From Faecalibacterium sp. (GTDB taxonomy: Bacteria; Bacillota; Clostridia; Oscillospirales; Ruminococcaceae): DNA of 23,533 nucleotides. Position numbers and translations under genes: made by a program. The stretch covers positions 1 to 23,533 of the forward strand of contig JAFULE010000147.1 of the NCBI GenBank assembly GCA_017483235.1, in the 5' to 3' direction. Each line of letters starts with the position of its first letter. Position 1 is the first letter of the stretch. Below the pieces are notes generated by a model. The model saw nothing but the letters and a program-made list of their open reading frames with translations. It was not told where the DNA came from and did not search any database. Below, piece after piece: positions 1 to 8,178 of this stretch.

Positions 1-1118
1 CCCGACTGGCCCGGGGGCAGCGGCGCGCCGGTGACGGGATGAGCAATTTTGCCCTCCACATGGCTCATAAAATGGCCCACCGTGGTGGCCCGCAGCTCCA
101 GCGGGTCGGCAAAGCTGGCAGTGGTAATGCCGGCGGTGGCTTCGGTTTGCCCAAGGCTGGACAACAAGGTAAACTCGAACTTCTGCTCAATTTCCTTGAA
201 CATGGCGGGCGGGTACATGCTGCCGCCGATAAAGCCCACCCGCAGACTGGAAAGATCCCACCGGGCAAAATCCTGCCGGCAGAGGATGGCATGGTACAAG
301 GTGGGCACACAGCTGAACACGGTGCACCGCCGCTGCACAATGGCATTGAGCAGCGCCGCGGTGCGGCGGCTTTGGGGCAGGTGCAGGCAGGCACCCACCG
401 CGCAGGCGGCCATCACATTGACCGACAGGCAAAAGCAATGGAACACCGGCATGGCCACACAGAACTTGTCTTTTTCGGTGGCGTGCAGGTCATACGCCTG
501 CTGCAAGCCGCTGTTGGCCCGGCTGTAATGGCTGCTGAGCACCGCCTTGGGGCTGCTGGTGGTGCCGCTGGTGTACAGGATGGTGGCGGTGTCCTGCGGG
601 GAAACCGCAGCTTCGGCCGCAGCCAGCGCCTCGGGCGGGGCAATGGTTTTGTGCAGCTGCTCGAGGATGGTGTAGCCGTAGTTCTGCCCGCTTTGGCCGA
701 TGTACAAAATCTGCCGCAATTTGGGCAGCTCGCCGCACAGACCAAACACCTGTGTGGGGAAATGCACCTCTTTATAGCCGTCGCCGATCAGCAGCCATGC
801 CACATCGCTGCGGCGCAGCAGCTCGGTCAGCTCGCGGCGCTGCAGGCTGGTGTTCAGCATGGTGGCCACCGCGCCGATGCGGGTGACCGCATAGAGCATA
901 AAGATGGTATTGGGCTCGGCTTCGCACCAGATGCCCACATGATCGCCTTTTTTTACCCCGCAGCCCAGCAGCATACGGGCCAGGGTGTCCACATGACGGT
1001 CCATCTGGGCATAGGTCCACTCTTTGTCGCCGTATTCCAGCGCCACATTGCGGGGGTACTGCTGCGCCGTGCGGCGCAGCAAAGCGCCGATGGTGATATT
1101 TTCCAATGGCAGGGCCAT
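1..1118 (-). CDS. AMP-forming acyl-CoA synthetase, ANL superfamily (partial, C-terminus outside window)
   Basis: The 372 complete codons visible read as an acyl-adenylate-forming CoA ligase, which activates a carboxylic acid with ATP and transfers it to CoA. The ATP-binding motif is at residues 180-193 (ILYTSGTTSSPKAV) and the A5-type motif at 321-330 (SLGQTEATAG). In the first motif the usual Gly residues before and after PK are Ser and Ala, a variation I also associate with some clostridial members. The reading frame runs off the left edge, so the C-terminal lid domain with its catalytic Lys is not visible. The start is ATG at 1118, chosen for the AAAGGAAG ribosome site just upstream. It lies 30 nt after the PucR-type regulator and is probably cotranscribed with it. 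The substrate is unknown; fatty or other aliphatic acids are possible, and the adjacent glycyl radical locus suggests a catabolic acid. Family call firm, substrate open. Confidence 0.9.
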   Translation of the reverse strand, partial: MALPLENITIGALLRRTAQQYPRNVALEYGDKEWTYAQMDRHVDTLARMLLGCGVKKGDHVGIWCEAEPNTIFMLYAVTRIGAVATMLNTSLQRRELTELLRRSDVAWLLIGDGYKEVHFPTQVFGLCGELPKLRQILYIGQSGQNYGYTILEQLHKTIAPPEALAAAEAAVSPQDTATILYTSGTTSSPKAVLSSHYSRANSGLQQAYDLHATEKDKFCVAMPVFHCFCLSVNVMAACAVGACLHLPQSRRTAALLNAIVQRRCTVFSCVPTLYHAILCRQDFARWDLSSLRVGFIGGSMYPPAMFKEIEQKFEFTLLSSLGQTEATAGITTASFADPLELRATTVGHFMSHVEGKIAHPVTGAPLPPGQS

Positions 1119-1148
1119 ACGATTGGTCGCTTCCTTTCGGGGTTTTTA

Positions 1149-2363
1149 TCAGGAATTTCGGGGCTCTTCGTTGCGGCTCAGCCGCTGCTGCAGCACCCGT
1201 TCGTAATACAAAATGACCTGACAGCTGAACAGCAGCCGCTGGCACAGGCCGCCGTCTTCAAAATCGATGCTGCAGATGGAACGGATCTGGTTGATCTTGT
1301 TGGCCACCGTGTTGCGGTGCATGTACAGGGTTTCGGCGGTGCGCTTTAAGTCCTGACTGTTCTGCAGGTAATAGAACAGCACATCCCGCAGATTGGTGCG
1401 GTGGCTTTCGTCGTAGCGGGTCAGATGCACCACAATGGGGTGCACCAGATACATAATATCGGAATGGCTGAACAGGCTCATGTACCGCTGGGTGCACAGG
1501 TCGATAATCTGGTACATACCGTACCGCTCGTAGTGATAGATGCGCTCGCCCCGCTGCAGGTTGAGCCGCTCGGCCACCAGACCGGTGCGGCGGGTCAGGC
1601 TGTACAGGGTGTTCAGCTTGCCGTAATCGCGGGTGGAGTTGGACACCATCATCCGCAGCTTGTTCTGCTTGAGGGCTGCGGTGATGTTGGCCTCGTTTTC
1701 GATCACGCCAAAGGTCTGCCGGTCGAAAAACTGGAAGCCGACGATCTCTTCGTCCACCATGTCTTTGTTCAGAAACAGGCAGCAGCCCGGCATGGCGGCC
1801 CGCAGCTGCTGCAGGGGGGCGGTCCAGTCCTCCCGCTTGGCCTGCTCGTCGGGCACCACCACGATCAGCCGCACATAGGGCTGATAATTGGGGCAAAGCT
1901 GGCGCAGCTGCTGCTGAATTTCCACCGTGCCCTGCATGGTGCGGCTGCGGATCTGCCGCCACAGCTGCAAAAGGCGGTCCTGCTGCTGGGCGTCGGCACC
2001 GGGGGTAACCACCGCGTGCTTTTCAAACCGCTTGGCAATGGCCTTGGTCAGCCGGTTGTACAGGGTGCTGAGGGGGCAGCTGAACTCCACCACCGTCATA
2101 TCATGGCAGGCCGGCAGCTTGGCCACCTGACCCGCTTCGGTTACATTGGCCACCAGCAGATAGGACGCCGGCTGCACATATGCCCCGGCCAGCCAGTCGG
2201 CCGCCTGCCCGGCTTCGGCCAGATAGATCACGCCGGTGCAGACGGTATCCTGATCGTCGGCCATCTCGATGCGGGTGTCGGCCTGAATATCGGGCGCACT
2301 GCGCTTGACCGATACGATCAGGGTGCGCATCTGCTGCAAAACAAGATCAAAATTATCCTTCAT
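1149..2363 (-). CDS. PucR/CdaR-type transcriptional regulator
   Basis: A 404-aa protein whose last ~70 residues form a PucR-type helix-turn-helix. The pattern is an LFYYLQNSQDLKRTA segment followed by LYMHRNTVANKINQI, matching the HTH_30 signature in which a conserved HRNT lies in the recognition region. The N-terminal ~300 residues are a variable sensory part with no motif I recognise. Start: an in-frame GTG lies 18 nt upstream, but the ATG at 2363 is preceded by AAAGGAG with good spacing and is preferred. It is divergent from the glycyl radical enzyme across 304 nt and directly upstream of the acyl-CoA synthetase. PucR-family proteins commonly regulate neighbouring catabolic genes in response to the pathway substrate, so control of the divergent enzyme and carrier is the natural inference. 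No signal peptide or membrane segment is seen. Confidence 0.88.
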   Translation of the reverse strand: MKDNFDLVLQQMRTLIVSVKRSAPDIQADTRIEMADDQDTVCTGVIYLAEAGQAADWLAGAYVQPASYLLVANVTEAGQVAKLPACHDMTVVEFSCPLSTLYNRLTKAIAKRFEKHAVVTPGADAQQQDRLLQLWRQIRSRTMQGTVEIQQQLRQLCPNYQPYVRLIVVVPDEQAKREDWTAPLQQLRAAMPGCCLFLNKDMVDEEIVGFQFFDRQTFGVIENEANITAALKQNKLRMMVSNSTRDYGKLNTLYSLTRRTGLVAERLNLQRGERIYHYERYGMYQIIDLCTQRYMSLFSHSDIMYLVHPIVVHLTRYDESHRTNLRDVLFYYLQNSQDLKRTAETLYMHRNTVANKINQIRSICSIDFEDGGLCQRLLFSCQVILYYERVLQQRLSRNEEPRNS

Positions 2364-2433
2364 GGCGGCTCCTTTTTTCACCGGCTGCAGCAGATGGCAG
2401 CCGGCGCTTTTTGCGGGGTTTTGTATCCCTTTT

Positions 2434-2439
2434 ATTATA
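2434..2439 (-). promoter_or_regulatory. -10 box of the regulator / CoA ligase transcript
   Basis: On the minus strand a perfect TATAAT (GGTATAATAAAAGG context) lies about 70 nt upstream of the regulator start. There is no good -35 hexamer at 17 nt; that position is occupied by the ACTGGT-TTT-ACCAGT inverted repeat. An almost identical 16-nt -10 context occurs in the flippase promoter near 18550, which supports it as a real promoter. Confidence 0.5.
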
Positions 2440-2575
2440 CCGCCATGCGACTGGTTTTACCAGTTCTTTGCCGCAGTTTTCGAACAAATTCGGCCAACTT
2501 TTTGTGTTTTTTGCACATTTGGTCGGGGGCAAAAAGTGCGTCGAAAACAAGAATTCTTCACCTTTGTTATTTTTC

Positions 2576-2604
2576 TTGCAATGTGCTTTTTGCTGTGTTA
2601 TGGT
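2576..2604 (+). promoter_or_regulatory. Promoter of the glycyl radical enzyme operon
   Basis: TTGCAA (2576-2581), a 17-nt spacer and TATGGT (2599-2604) form a sigma-A type promoter ending 63 nt before the enzyme start. The fit is moderate in each box and the spacing is ideal. Confidence 0.45.
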
Positions 2605-2667
2605 GGATACAGGAGCCATTTTTTCGGCGCTATGCCGAACAACACCCCATAAAAGGAGGAAACGCTT

Positions 2668-5079
2668 ATGACCGAACGCGTAAAACGCATGAAGGAAAGC
2701 CTGCGCATCAGCAAGTACCCGCTGTGTGTCGAGCTGTTCCGTCTGGCCAACGAGTCGCTGGAAAAAACCGGCGGCGAGCCGATGCTGCTGCGCCGTTCCA
2801 AACTGCACGCCAACATTCTGGACAACATCACCATCTTCATCGAGCCGGACGATCTGCTGTGCGGCTCGGGTGCCTCCAAGCCCTTTGGCCTGGAGATGCA
2901 GTACGAGTACGGTGTGTGGACCCGCGACGAGGTGGAAAGCCTGAAAAGCGAGATCTACACCATCACCCCCGAGGATGAAGAAGAGCTGTACCGCCTGAAC
3001 GACCGCTTTGCCGGCAACACCGCCAACGCCAACCTTGTGGAGACCATGGGCAAGAGCCTTGGCCAGAACGAGCGGCTGTGGCCCTTTATGAAAAGCGGCA
3101 CCATTCTGCCCCCCTGGAAGGACCGCACCGGCGGCAGCGGCGGCGGCTTTGCCATGTCGGGCTACGGCCTTGGCCCCGGCTTTTCGCTGGTGGCGGTGGA
3201 TTACGCCAAAATTCTGAATCAGGGTGCCAAAAGCATCATTGAAGAGGCCAAGCAGTGCCTGGCCGATCTGCGCTACGAAAGCCCCGACATTCTGGAAAAG
3301 CGCGACTTCTGGGAAGGCACCGTGATCGTGTTCGAGGCATGGGTGCGCTTTGCCAACCGCTATGCCGATCTGGCCGAGAAGATGGCCGCCGAAGAGCAGG
3401 ACGCAACCCGTAAGGCCGAACTGCTGGAGATGGCCCGCATCTGCCGCAAGGTGCCCTACGAGCCGGCCGAAACCTTCCGCGAGGCACTGCAGAGCTTTTG
3501 GTTTACCTTCCTGCTGTGCTGCCCCAGTCCCACCACCAGCGCCGGCCGCTTTGACCAGTACATGTACCCCTTCTACCGCAAGGACATTGATGAGGGCCGC
3601 ATTACCGATGCCGAGGTGCTGGAGCTGCTGGAGATCATGCGCTGCAAGTGCATGAAGATCAACCGCGTGTCGGGCAAGGCCAACCGCGCCAAGAACGCCG
3701 GCATGGCCAAGTGGTACAACTGGACCATCGGCGGCCAGAAGGCCGACGGCAGCGATGCCACCAACGAGCTGAGCTATCTTTTGCTGGATGCCGCCATCGA
3801 CACCCATCTGCCCCACCACACCGTAACGGTGCGCGTGCACAAGGGCACCCCCGAAAAGCTGATGATCAAGGCGCTGGAGTGTGTGCGCAGCGGCATTGGC
3901 ATGCCGGCCTTTGTGGGTGACGAAAGCTACATCAACTTCTTTACCAACCAGAGCGAAACCAACCGTCTGACCGTGGAACAGGCCCGCGACTGGTGCTGCA
4001 CCGGCTGTGTGGACGGCAACGTGCAGGCCATTACCCGCACGCAGGTTGCCTGCTTCTTCATCATCCCGCAGGCCATGGACATTGCCCTGCACAACGGCTA
4101 CTGCCGCTTTACCAGGGAAATGGTGGGCAAGCCGGTGGGCGATGTGACCAAAATGGAAACCTTTGAACAGGTAAAGGAAGCAGTATTTGACCAGATCCGC
4201 TATCTGATGCGGATGGCCAACGAGCGCATCAACGTGGAGATGATCGCCGAGCGCGATTTGTTCCCCGATGTGTTCCGCAGTGCCTTGATGAAGGACGGCG
4301 TGAAGGTTGGCAAGGACATGTACAACCGCCGCTTCGACTTTGAAAACGGCGCGGTTCTGGGCGCGGTTGGCGCGGTGAACTGCGGCAACGGCCTGTACGC
4401 CATTCAGCAGCTGGTGTTTGAGCAGAAGAAGTACACCATGGCCCAGCTGATGGAAGCGCTGGACGCCGACTGGGTGGGCTACGACGAGATGCGTGCCGAC
4501 TTTATGGCCCAGCCCAAATACGGCAACAACTTTGCCCCTGTGGACGAGATGGTGGCCGAGATGTACAAGCTGCATGCCGACACCTGCCTGAGCCTGCCCT
4601 GCGTATACGGCGACAGCCTGAAGCCCAACGCCATTTCCATTTCGGCCCATCAACCGGGCGGCATGGTCACCGGAGCTACCCCCGACGGCCGCAAGGGCGG
4701 CGAAATTCTGGCCGATGCATCCCTGTCGCCGGCACACGGCACCGACAAGAACGGCCCCATCGCGGTGTTCCAGAGCGCCATGCGGGTGGATCAGGACCCC
4801 TACCAGGGCACCCTGATGAACATGAAGTTCCACCCCACTGCCCTGAAAACCGAAGAGGATCTGGCCAAGCTGGGCGGCATGATCCAGACCTACCTGACCA
4901 ACGGCGGCAAGCACGTGCAGTTCAACGTGGTGACCACCGAGGAAATGCAGGACGCCAAGATCAATCCCGATGACCACAGCGAGCTGGTGGTGCGCGTGGC
5001 AGGCTACAGCGCCTATTTCACCCGCCTGACCCCCGGCATTCAGGACGAGGTCATCCATCGCATGGAGCAAAACCTGTAA
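2668..5079 (+). CDS. Glycyl radical enzyme of unknown substrate (PFL/dehydratase/lyase superfamily)
   Basis: An 803-aa glycyl radical enzyme. The superfamily motif AGRFDQYMYPFY begins near residue 292. The thiyl-radical Cys is C447 in the TGCVDGN motif, and the radical Gly is G779 in RVAGYSAYF, 24 residues from the C-terminus as expected. Length and layout match the dehydratase/lyase/decarboxylase branch (choline lyase, glycerol dehydratase, hydroxyproline dehydratase) rather than pyruvate formate-lyase, which has adjacent Cys-Cys at the active site. In the characterised members I know, the residue two after the Cys is Glu (CVE); here it is Asp449. C443 and C444 lie just upstream of the motif. 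The start ATG follows AGGAGG with 8 nt. It is followed by a MatC-like carrier and is divergent from a PucR regulator and CoA ligase. No activating radical-SAM enzyme adjoins it. Anaerobic cytosolic catabolism is inferred; the reaction cannot be named. Confidence 0.93.
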   Translation: MTERVKRMKESLRISKYPLCVELFRLANESLEKTGGEPMLLRRSKLHANILDNITIFIEPDDLLCGSGASKPFGLEMQYEYGVWTRDEVESLKSEIYTITPEDEEELYRLNDRFAGNTANANLVETMGKSLGQNERLWPFMKSGTILPPWKDRTGGSGGGFAMSGYGLGPGFSLVAVDYAKILNQGAKSIIEEAKQCLADLRYESPDILEKRDFWEGTVIVFEAWVRFANRYADLAEKMAAEEQDATRKAELLEMARICRKVPYEPAETFREALQSFWFTFLLCCPSPTTSAGRFDQYMYPFYRKDIDEGRITDAEVLELLEIMRCKCMKINRVSGKANRAKNAGMAKWYNWTIGGQKADGSDATNELSYLLLDAAIDTHLPHHTVTVRVHKGTPEKLMIKALECVRSGIGMPAFVGDESYINFFTNQSETNRLTVEQARDWCCTGCVDGNVQAITRTQVACFFIIPQAMDIALHNGYCRFTREMVGKPVGDVTKMETFEQVKEAVFDQIRYLMRMANERINVEMIAERDLFPDVFRSALMKDGVKVGKDMYNRRFDFENGAVLGAVGAVNCGNGLYAIQQLVFEQKKYTMAQLMEALDADWVGYDEMRADFMAQPKYGNNFAPVDEMVAEMYKLHADTCLSLPCVYGDSLKPNAISISAHQPGGMVTGATPDGRKGGEILADASLSPAHGTDKNGPIAVFQSAMRVDQDPYQGTLMNMKFHPTALKTEEDLAKLGGMIQTYLTNGGKHVQFNVVTTEEMQDAKINPDDHSELVVRVAGYSAYFTRLTPGIQDEVIHRMEQNL

Positions 5080-5125
5080 CCCCATTTTTCCCGCAATCGG
5101 AATTACGGCAGACTGTGCAGCCCGC

Positions 5126-5150
5126 GGCGGGGGGTTGCGTTCCCCCCGCC
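5126..5150 (+). other. GC-rich hairpin between glycyl radical enzyme and carrier
   Basis: GGCGGGGGG (5126-5134) and CCCCCCGCC (5142-5150) form a perfect 9-bp stem with a 7-nt loop. The following bases are AATACTAAAAAAG with no T-run, so this is not a standard terminator. It more likely marks mRNA processing, stabilises the upstream message or reduces expression of the carrier. Confidence 0.5.
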
Positions 5151-5179
5151 AATACTAAAAAAGAGAGAGGAAATTTATT

Positions 5180-6475
5180 ATGGCACTTGCTCTTTGTATT
5201 CTGGCCATCATCGTTTCCATCGTGATCGGCTATAAATTCAAGCTGAATACCGGCATCATCGCCCTGGGCTTTGCCTTTATCATCGGCAACCTGGTCATGG
5301 GCATGAAGGTCAATTCGATCATCGCCTACTTCCCCACCACCATCGTGTTCTGGCTGATCGCCATTGCGGTCTTCTTCAACTACGCCACCGAAAACGGCAC
5401 CATGGCCGTGATGGGCAAAAAGCTGCTGTACGCCATGGGCGGCAACGCCAAGCTGATCCCCATTGCGGTTGCCCTGGTATCCGCCATCGTGGGCGGTCTG
5501 GGCGCCGGCGCTTCCACCCCCGCCATCGTGGGCCCCTTTGCCTTTGTGATGGCCCTGTCGGCCGGCGTTGACCCGGTGCTGACCTGCATTGCTATCACCT
5601 TTGGCAACCTGGTTGGCTCCAACAACCCCTTCAACGGTTACGGCGGCGTGATTGGCCGCAACCTGATCATGGACAACGGCGTGGCCGAGGATCTGGCTCT
5701 GCAGGCCGGCATCTACTGCTGGATCAACTGCGCCATCATCACCGTGATCACCATCGCGTTCTTTTACATCATCCGCAAGGGTTACAAGGCCCAGAAGGTC
5801 ACCGTGGAAAAGCCCCCGCAGTTCAACGAGGTACAGCGCAAGACCTGCGCGATCGTGATCGCCGCATTCGTGTTCATGGTTCTGCCCCCGATCCTGAACA
5901 CCTGGTTCCCCTCCCCCTTCATGAAGGCTCTGAACAACTTCTGCCAGCCCCAGGTGATCATGATCATCGGCGCCATTCTGTGCGCTCTGCTGAAGCTGGG
6001 CGACGAAAAGGTGGTCATCCGCAAGATGCCCATCAGCACCATCGTGATGATCATTGGCGTGTACACCCTGATCAAGGTTGCTGCCGAAGCCGGTCTGGTG
6101 GACGTGATCGCCAACCTGCTGACCAGCGCCATTCCCTCCTGGCTGGTGCCCGGCGCCATCGTGGTGTTTGCCGCCTTCCTGAGCTTCTTCTCCAGCTCCA
6201 CCTCCACCGTTATGCCCCTGATGTACCCGCTGGTTCCCGCCCTGGCTGCTGCCACCGGCCTGAACCCTGTGGCCCTGTACACCTGCGTGTTCTTCGGCGG
6301 CCTGAGCACCAGCTGCTCGCCCTTCTCCACCGGCGGCGCCATCTGCATTGCCGCCTGCCCCGACAACCAGGTAAAGGAAGAGCTGTCCAACAAGATGATC
6401 TTTGCTGCGCTGGTTGTGCCCGTGCTGACCTTTATCGCCGCCGAGATCGGTCTGTTCAACTTCTTCCACATCTAA
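5180..6475 (+). CDS. MatC-like dicarboxylate carrier (ion transporter superfamily)
   Basis: A 431-aa polytopic membrane protein with roughly 11-12 hydrophobic segments and no signal peptide. The N-terminal part (ALALCILAIIVSIVIGYKF, then a NTGIIALGFAFIIGNLVMG region) resembles the MatC N-terminal family of malonate/C4-dicarboxylate carriers. Repeated GLGAGASTPAIVGPF and SSSTSTVMPLMYPL segments look like the two pseudo-symmetric substrate-binding hairpins of the DASS/SLC13-type ion transporter superfamily. It lies 100 nt after the glycyl radical enzyme with its own GAGAGGAAA ribosome site, and is probably cotranscribed. Codon use here is very biased (ATC, CTG, GGC), suggesting strong expression. 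Inference: it imports an organic acid that is the substrate, or a derivative of the substrate, of the glycyl radical enzyme. The exact ligand is not determinable. Confidence 0.82.
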   Translation: MALALCILAIIVSIVIGYKFKLNTGIIALGFAFIIGNLVMGMKVNSIIAYFPTTIVFWLIAIAVFFNYATENGTMAVMGKKLLYAMGGNAKLIPIAVALVSAIVGGLGAGASTPAIVGPFAFVMALSAGVDPVLTCIAITFGNLVGSNNPFNGYGGVIGRNLIMDNGVAEDLALQAGIYCWINCAIITVITIAFFYIIRKGYKAQKVTVEKPPQFNEVQRKTCAIVIAAFVFMVLPPILNTWFPSPFMKALNNFCQPQVIMIIGAILCALLKLGDEKVVIRKMPISTIVMIIGVYTLIKVAAEAGLVDVIANLLTSAIPSWLVPGAIVVFAAFLSFFSSSTSTVMPLMYPLVPALAAATGLNPVALYTCVFFGGLSTSCSPFSTGGAICIAACPDNQVKEELSNKMIFAALVVPVLTFIAAEIGLFNFFHI

Positions 6476-6550
6476 CCTGCGCGCCCCTTGGGGCGGCAGC
6501 CGCTGTTTTTACTGTCACAGTCTGTCCGATCTAATCTGAATCCGCGGATA

Positions 6551-6590
6551 AAAAGCGCCCCGCCCGAACCATGGTTCGGGCGGGGCTTTT
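6551..6590. terminator. Bidirectional intrinsic terminator between carrier and DUF4125 gene
   Basis: A 30-bp perfect palindrome (6557-6586; GCCCCGCCCGAACC arm) is flanked by AAAA on the left and TTTT on the right. It terminates transcription from both convergent genes. The DUF4125 stop codon begins 6 nt after the palindrome. Confidence 0.92.
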
Positions 6591-6591
6591 G

Positions 6592-7257
6592 TTACATCAC
6601 TTCATCCGGTTCCAGTTTGACCGTGTTCAAAAGCTGCACCAGATCGGCGTGGTTGGCCAGAACCGCTTCCAGCTCGTCCAGATCTTTACAGCCGTACTGC
6701 ACCGCCGTTTCGGTGAGAACCGCAAGACCATACGCGGCCGGGTCGGCCATCAGCTGGCGACGGTAGCACTGCAGGGTCTCCAGCGAATAGCTGAGCAGCT
6801 CGCCCCACAGGTAGGTTTCGAAGCTGGTGCAGTACAAACTGTCGTTTGCACGGCGCAGCGGCCGCATGGTGGTGGCCACATGGGGGTAGCGGCAGGCGGC
6901 ACGCTCCATTTCGGCCACCTGTACTTCGGTCAGCTCGTCCACCAGTGCCTGCTTTTCCCGGGAAATAGCCGGCAAAAACCATTCGATTTTTGCATATTCC
7001 TGCGGGGCAGTGCGCCGCATCATATAGGCGTATTTTTCCTGCAGCAGGTTGCGGCCCACAAAGGCGGCCTTATCCAGATCGTCCCGGTAGCTGCGCAGGG
7101 TGTCGTCGGCCCAGGCGTCCAGCTGGCTTGTGCGCATGATCGAAAAGGTGGACCAATTATCCTGACATTCCGCCCGGCCGCCGGCGTTGTTTACCTTGTC
7201 GAACATCTGCCACTCTTTGCCCACAATGGCTTTGATCAGTGCGTTTCGTTCCTTCAT
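6592..7257 (-). CDS. DUF4125 family protein
   Basis: A 221-aa soluble protein recognised as DUF4125 from its N-terminal signature: KEWQMFDKVNNAGGRAECQD followed by TFSIMRTSQLDAW (roughly residues 14-49). It is helical, with no signal peptide or membrane segment. The function of the family is unknown. The start ATG at 7257 follows AAGGAGGA with good spacing. It is the last gene of a three-gene leftward operon after the TPR and DUF4037 genes, 18 nt from the DUF4037 stop, and ends at the shared terminator. The tight spacing implies a joint role with the DUF4037 nucleotidyltransferase-like protein. Conserved residues such as D/E in the CQD region could be structural or catalytic; nothing in the sequence decides this. 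Confidence 0.85.
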   Translation of the reverse strand: MKERNALIKAIVGKEWQMFDKVNNAGGRAECQDNWSTFSIMRTSQLDAWADDTLRSYRDDLDKAAFVGRNLLQEKYAYMMRRTAPQEYAKIEWFLPAISREKQALVDELTEVQVAEMERAACRYPHVATTMRPLRRANDSLYCTSFETYLWGELLSYSLETLQCYRRQLMADPAAYGLAVLTETAVQYGCKDLDELEAVLANHADLVQLLNTVKLEPDEVM

Positions 7258-7275
7258 GCGGGGTTCCTCCTTGGT

Positions 7276-8178
7276 TCAGCCGGCCAGCACCGGCAGTGCG
7301 CGCAGGGCCGGGTCGGCAATATGGGCCTGAAGATCCAGCCCCAGCTGCTGCATGTCGCAGCCGGGCAGGGCGGTCAGGTTCTGGCAGCGCAGCTCATCGG
7401 CCACCGCGGCACACACCGTGTGCACCAGTGCGGCGGGGTCATCCGGGCATTCCAGCAGCTGCTGCAAAGTTGGGGTCAACTGGCCCAGCCGGGGCAGGGC
7501 AGCCAGCGCGCGGGGCAGCCATTTATAAAACGGCATCCACTGCCCGTTGAGCAGAAAGATGGCGGAACAGGCCGCCAGCACAAATTCCCGCAGGGCCAGA
7601 TCGGCGGCAAAGCACTCGCCGCGCTGTATACAGCGCGGATAATTATACTGCCCGGACTGCATCATGGTCACGCAGCGGGCCGCCAGCCGCTTTTGCCGTA
7701 CCGGTTCGGGGCAATGCCGCAGAGTTTGCAGCAAGTGGGTGAATTCCCCGCTTGGGTCATAAAACACCTCGCCTGCGGTGGCCACCGACAGATACTGCTC
7801 GGGAATGAACAGCCAGTCCGGCCCGGTCTGGGGTATCGCCCCCACAAAACGGGCAAAGAATTGGGTCTGCTCAAACACGCCCACCCGGCCCGGGGTGGTT
7901 TTGACCAGCCAGCCTTCAAAGCTTTGGGGCAGGCGCCTGTACCAATCGGCCAGCGCCGCACCGTGGCTTTGGTACAGATCGGCGGGCAGCCACAGGCAAA
8001 AGCCGGGGCCCCAGTCGTGATCACGGCTGATCTCGTCGTCAAAGCCAAGGCACTCGCTGCCTTCGCCCAGCAAACCGGCAGCCACCCGGGGGGCCAGCTG
8101 CGCAAACTCCGCCTGCAGCGCGGGCAGCCCGCACTGCTGCCAGTACCGGCGGCTGAGGGCCATGCCGGGGCCGCTCAC
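7276..8178 (-). CDS. DUF4037 nucleotidyltransferase-like protein
   Basis: A 300-aa protein with the DUF4037 signature at residues 40-60: GSECLGFDDEISRDHDWGPG. The GS followed by closely spaced acidic residues (D47, D48, D53, D55) looks like the active site of the nucleotidyltransferase (polymerase beta-like) fold, where Asp residues bind metal. Whether it is catalytic and what it modifies are unknown. The start is taken as GTG at 8178, which overlaps the TGA of the TPR gene in a 4-nt GTGA junction typical of translational coupling. ATG at 8163 is the alternative. The protein sits between a TPR protein and a DUF4125 protein, suggesting that the three act together. Confidence 0.82.
   Translation of the reverse strand: MSGPGMALSRRYWQQCGLPALQAEFAQLAPRVAAGLLGEGSECLGFDDEISRDHDWGPGFCLWLPADLYQSHGAALADWYRRLPQSFEGWLVKTTPGRVGVFEQTQFFARFVGAIPQTGPDWLFIPEQYLSVATAGEVFYDPSGEFTHLLQTLRHCPEPVRQKRLAARCVTMMQSGQYNYPRCIQRGECFAADLALREFVLAACSAIFLLNGQWMPFYKWLPRALAALPRLGQLTPTLQQLLECPDDPAALVHTVCAAVADELRCQNLTALPGCDMQQLGLDLQAHIADPALRALPVLAG

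Larger units (their letters stand above)
2364..2667. promoter_or_regulatory. Divergent intergenic control region of the glycyl radical locus
   Basis: This 304-nt AT-richer gap separates the leftward regulator from the rightward glycyl radical enzyme. It holds a candidate promoter for each direction and an ACTGGT/ACCAGT inverted repeat (2450-2464) just upstream of the leftward -10. There is no credible coding sequence; the ORFs crossing it are extensions of genes or of antisense frames. The repeat is a candidate operator, but no partner copy was found by eye. Confidence 0.6.

Noticed and set aside
2353..5085. Very long antisense ORF (910 codons) opposite the glycyl radical enzyme
   Set aside because: It results from strong third-position G/C bias in the real gene. 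Its translation is a monotonous His/Gly/Ala/Val-rich sequence with no recognisable domain, while the sense frame has clear catalytic motifs.
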